8,142 nucleotides of DNA. It comes from Pseudomonadota bacterium. Its GTDB lineage: Bacteria > Pseudomonadota > Alphaproteobacteria > UBA9655. The DNA is taken from contig JAKBAL010000081.1 in assembly GCA_021809225.1 (NCBI GenBank), positions 1 through 8,142 on the forward strand. Reading direction: 5' to 3'. How positions within the stretch are numbered: the first letter of the stretch is position 1; each line of letters begins with the position of its first letter. Below are positions 5,517 to 8,142 of this stretch, piece after piece. The notes under the pieces are model-generated. The model was given only the letters and a program-made list of their open reading frames with translations. It was not told where the DNA came from and made no database searches. The translations under genes and the position numbers were made by a program.

Positions 5517-7454
5517 CTAAATCCCAGCCTGAGGTTCAGGAGACCTTTTAGGCACTTTTTTTGAAGTGACTTTCTTTGGTTTTGCTTTCCTACCACCTGA
5601 AGGGATAGAAGATGATTTGGGGATATCCGGCCCAGAAGCATATTTTGGGCGATCGAGCTTTCCTTCCTTTAGCAAGACATTAATTTCGTCACCGCTAAGA
5701 GTTTCAAATTCCAATAAAGTTTTTGCAAGAAGCTCGAGGTGATCTCTATGTTTAGTGAGAATACTTTTTGCTTTTGTGTAGCCTTCCCCAACAATGCGTT
5801 TGATTTCTTCATCAATAATCTGAGCTGTTGATTCAGATACATTTTTATGCTGAGCTACAGAATGCCCAAGAAAAACTTCTTGGGTATTTTCTCCATAGGT
5901 GATAGGTCCAAGCTTGTCACTCATGCCCCATTCAGTGACCATGCGACGTGCCATTTGGGTAGCCATGCTAATGTCGGAACTCGCTCCGGTCGTGATTTTA
6001 TTCAACCCAAAAATCATTTCTTCCGCAATGCGTCCCCCCATGGCAACGGCCAGGTCTGCATAAAGTCTTTCACGGGACATTGAAACGCGATCTCCTTCAG
6101 GAAGGCGCATAACCATACCTAACGCACGTCCCCGTGGAATAATAGTAGCCTTATGGATAGGGTCTGAAGCAGGAGAGTGGAAAGCAACAACTGCGTGGCC
6201 TGACTCGTGATAGGCGGTGAGACGCTTTTCTTCTTCTGTCATGACCATTGAGCGACGTTCACTTCCCATCATAACTTTATCTTTGGCTTCTTCAAGTTCA
6301 GCCATAGAAACAGAACGACGATTTCGACGTGCAGCGAGAAGTGCGGATTCATTGATAAGATTGGCAAGATCTGCACCTGAAAATCCAGGAGTCCCGCGTG
6401 CAATCACTTTAAGATCCACATTATCTGACAAGGGAACATGACGAGCATGAACACCGAGAATTTTTTCACGACCTAAAACATCGGGATTCGGCACAACGAC
6501 TTGTCTATCAAACCGACCGGGCCTTAAAAGAGCAGGGTCAAGAACGTCAGGTCGGTTGGTCGCAGCAATAAGAATGACACCATCATTCGCTTCAAACCCA
6601 TCCATTTCTACAAGAAGTTGGTTAAGGGTTTGTTCCCGCTCATCATTGCCTCCACCAAGGCCAGCTCCTCTGTGACGTCCAACGGCATCGATTTCATCAA
6701 TAAAAATGATACAAGGCGCATTCTTTTTTCCTTGTTCAAACAAATCACGCACACGGCTTGCACCAACACCCACAAACATCTCTACGAAGTCCGAACCTGA
6801 GATGGTAAAAAAAGGAACGTTGGCTTCTCCGGCTATAGCTCGGGCAAGAAGCGTTTTTCCTGTTCCAGGAGGTCCCACAAGGAGAACACCCCTCGGAATT
6901 TTCCCTCCCAAACGCTGAAATTTTTGGGGATCTCTAAGGAATTCAACAACTTCCTCAAGCTCTTGCTTAGCTTCATCGACACCTGCAACATCATTAAAAG
7001 TTACTTGGGTTGCTTTGTCATCCAAAAGACGTGCTTTAGATTTTCCAAAACCCATGGCTTTGCTCCCTCCTGATTGCATTTGACGCATGAAAAAAATCCA
7101 GATGCCAATAAGCAAAATCATAGGAAGCCAGGAAATAAGAATTTGAAAGAAGGTTGGTATATCTTCCTCAACAGCAGCAGCCTTAATCCGAACATTGTTT
7201 TCTAAAAGTCTATCAACAAGATGGGTGTCATGGGCTGGAATGACGGATGAGAAGGTGCTCCCATCACTTAAATGTCCGGTCACCATATCGCCTCGAATCA
7301 AGACTTCTTTGACACGACCTTCTTTAGTATCTTTTAAAAGTGTTGAATAATCGATACTTACATGTTCCCTTTGAGAGGGGGGAGATTGGAACAAGTTAAA
7401 GATAGCAACTAAAAAGAGTCCAATAATAATCCACAGGGCTAAATTACGATTCAT
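5517..7454 (-). CDS. ftsH: ATP-dependent zinc metalloprotease FtsH
   Basis: Inner-membrane AAA+ protease, usually a hexamer, that unfolds and degrades misfolded membrane proteins and short-lived regulators. The 645-residue protein is full length. Membrane helix one spans about residues 5-22 and helix two about 105-123, flanking a periplasmic domain. The AAA+ domain has Walker A GPPGTGKT (194-201), pore loop MFVG (226-229), Walker B IIFIDEID (249-256), and a second region of homology with arginines R311 and R314. The protease site is HESGH (416-420), with D494 as the likely third zinc ligand. The C-terminal tail (about 602-645) is rich in Lys, Pro and Ser and is poorly conserved in the family. 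The start matches the usual alphaproteobacterial form [10 protein letters not shown]; its ribosome site is weak. It follows tilS by 37 bases, the common arrangement, and is probably co-transcribed with it. Confidence 0.98.
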   Translation of the reverse strand: MNRNLALWIIIGLFLVAIFNLFQSPPSQREHVSIDYSTLLKDTKEGRVKEVLIRGDMVTGHLSDGSTFSSVIPAHDTHLVDRLLENNVRIKAAAVEEDIPTFFQILISWLPMILLIGIWIFFMRQMQSGGSKAMGFGKSKARLLDDKATQVTFNDVAGVDEAKQELEEVVEFLRDPQKFQRLGGKIPRGVLLVGPPGTGKTLLARAIAGEANVPFFTISGSDFVEMFVGVGASRVRDLFEQGKKNAPCIIFIDEIDAVGRHRGAGLGGGNDEREQTLNQLLVEMDGFEANDGVILIAATNRPDVLDPALLRPGRFDRQVVVPNPDVLGREKILGVHARHVPLSDNVDLKVIARGTPGFSGADLANLINESALLAARRNRRSVSMAELEEAKDKVMMGSERRSMVMTEEEKRLTAYHESGHAVVAFHSPASDPIHKATIIPRGRALGMVMRLPEGDRVSMSRERLYADLAVAMGGRIAEEMIFGLNKITTGASSDISMATQMARRMVTEWGMSDKLGPITYGENTQEVFLGHSVAQHKNVSESTAQIIDEEIKRIVGEGYTKAKSILTKHRDHLELLAKTLLEFETLSGDEINVLLKEGKLDRPKYASGPDIPKSSSIPSGGRKAKPKKVTSKKVPKRSPEPQAGI

Positions 7455-7492
7455 GAGGTTCGGTTCTCGCGTTAATAGAAGAATGTCTAATT

Positions 7493-8142
7493 CTATATAG
7501 TGAATCTTAATGAATCATGAAAGAGGGGTTTTAAATAAAAAAATTTATGAAAATCCACTCCACTTTTTACATCATAGCAAAGATGAGGAACAGAGACAAC
7601 TTTTCCTTCGAACCAAAGGGCAGGTAAAGTTGGCCAAATGTGAGAAGGAATTGAGGACGTTACTTCTTTCTTTAAACCTGGACAGGACCCTAAAGAAGCA
7701 AGATATGTTTCCTGTGAAACATATTTTTTAATCAAAGGATCAATCCAAAAGCGATTATCCCATAGAGTTCTCCCTTGTAACTGAAAGAGAGAGAGCTTTT
7801 CTTCGATAGCAGAAACTTCACGTAAGAGAAAAACTTCTTTCTCTCGTTGAAGCCAATAAATTCCCCCAGCTGTAAAAGGAGAAGAAGCCTTTAATTTTTC
7901 CAAAATAATGTCCACTTGGATGGAGCGAGGGAAATAATGTGCGCAAGAAAACCATTGCATGAGAAAAGGAATAAGTCTTTTGGCAAGGGCTGGATGCAAT
8001 TCTTCAAAAGACTTTTTCCGCAATGAAAGATATCCTCCTTCGTAGACCTGAACGGTGGTTTGAATAGCTTTTTGAAGAGAATCATGAATAAAATCTGCGT
8101 CAACCTTTAGTTTTTCCATGGTATTTGTAAGGCGCTGGTTAG
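7493..8142 (-). CDS. tilS: tRNA(Ile)-lysidine synthase TilS, C-terminal half (5' end cut by window edge)
   Basis: TilS attaches lysine to the wobble cytidine of the AUA-reading tRNA-Ile, changing both its codon and amino-acid identity. The frame is open through the right edge, giving 215 residues before TAG at 7493-7495; an internal Met at 8119 is not the real start, since the reading frame (ending NQRLTNT) continues upstream of it. The catalytic N-terminal PP-loop domain lies outside the window. What is visible fits the C-terminal half of alphaproteobacterial Til[10 protein letters not shown], then [20 protein letters not shown], then LWDNRFWI, and [16 protein letters not shown]. Position directly before ftsH strongly supports the call. 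No frameshift is seen. Confidence 0.88.
   Translation of the reverse strand, partial: NQRLTNTMEKLKVDADFIHDSLQKAIQTTVQVYEGGYLSLRKKSFEELHPALAKRLIPFLMQWFSCAHYFPRSIQVDIILEKLKASSPFTAGGIYWLQREKEVFLLREVSAIEEKLSLFQLQGRTLWDNRFWIDPLIKKYVSQETYLASLGSCPGLKKEVTSSIPSHIWPTLPALWFEGKVVSVPHLCYDVKSGVDFHKFFYLKPLFHDSLRFTI

Noticed and set aside
5375..5641. Minus-strand frame of 88 codons overlapping the end of ftsH.
   Set aside because: Mostly an out-of-frame shadow of ftsH; its downstream part shows no dehydrogenase homology or ribosome site.
7510..7731. Plus-strand frame of 73 codons.
   Set aside because: Antisense shadow of tilS, which is clearly coding on the minus strand.

Overview
The window reads as a chromosomal stretch of a low-to-moderate GC alphaproteobacterium. 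The reasons are the tilS-ftsH gene pair, the FtsH N-terminus, and Lnt and NrdAB sequences of alphaproteobacterial character. A host-associated lineage of the Rickettsiales/Holosporales kind is plausible but is inferred from general resemblance only. Every recognisable gene lies on the minus strand, so the reading order is from high to low coordinates.

From right to left: the 3' half of tilS (tRNA-Ile lysidine synthase, cut by the right edge) is followed after 37 bases by a complete ftsH (membrane AAA+ zinc protease). Next come about 115 bases with no gene, then a decayed 3' fragment of a zinc-dependent alcohol dehydrogenase of the YahK type. After that is a roughly 490-base leader region holding several palindromes, a strong sigma70-type promoter and a textbook cobalamin (B12) riboswitch. 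The riboswitch sits directly upstream of nrdA, followed by nrdB (a complete class Ia ribonucleotide reductase) and then lnt (apolipoprotein N-acyltransferase, cut by the left edge).

The most interesting unit is promoter, B12 riboswitch, nrdA, nrdB, with lnt possibly co-transcribed. The platform between aptamer and nrdA can be read by eye. A hairpin (4628-4645) pairs the nrdA Shine-Dalgarno sequence. A competing segment (4691-4696) can pair the same CCCTC strand. A P13-like hairpin (4687-4720) carries a GCGGGG loop complementary to the conserved CCCCGC of the aptamer. This predicts translational shut-off of the B12-independent reductase when B12 is plentiful, which makes sense if the cell also has a B12-dependent class II reductase (NrdJ) elsewhere. 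B12-riboswitch control of class I reductase is known in Streptomyces; seeing it here is a useful regulatory and physiological clue rather than a wholly new system.

Other points: neither reductase subunit shows an ATP-cone; a 42-base concentric palindrome of unknown role (5051-5092) lies between the dehydrogenase fragment and the nrd promoter; and the dehydrogenase fragment marks a rearrangement or gene-loss scar next to ftsH.
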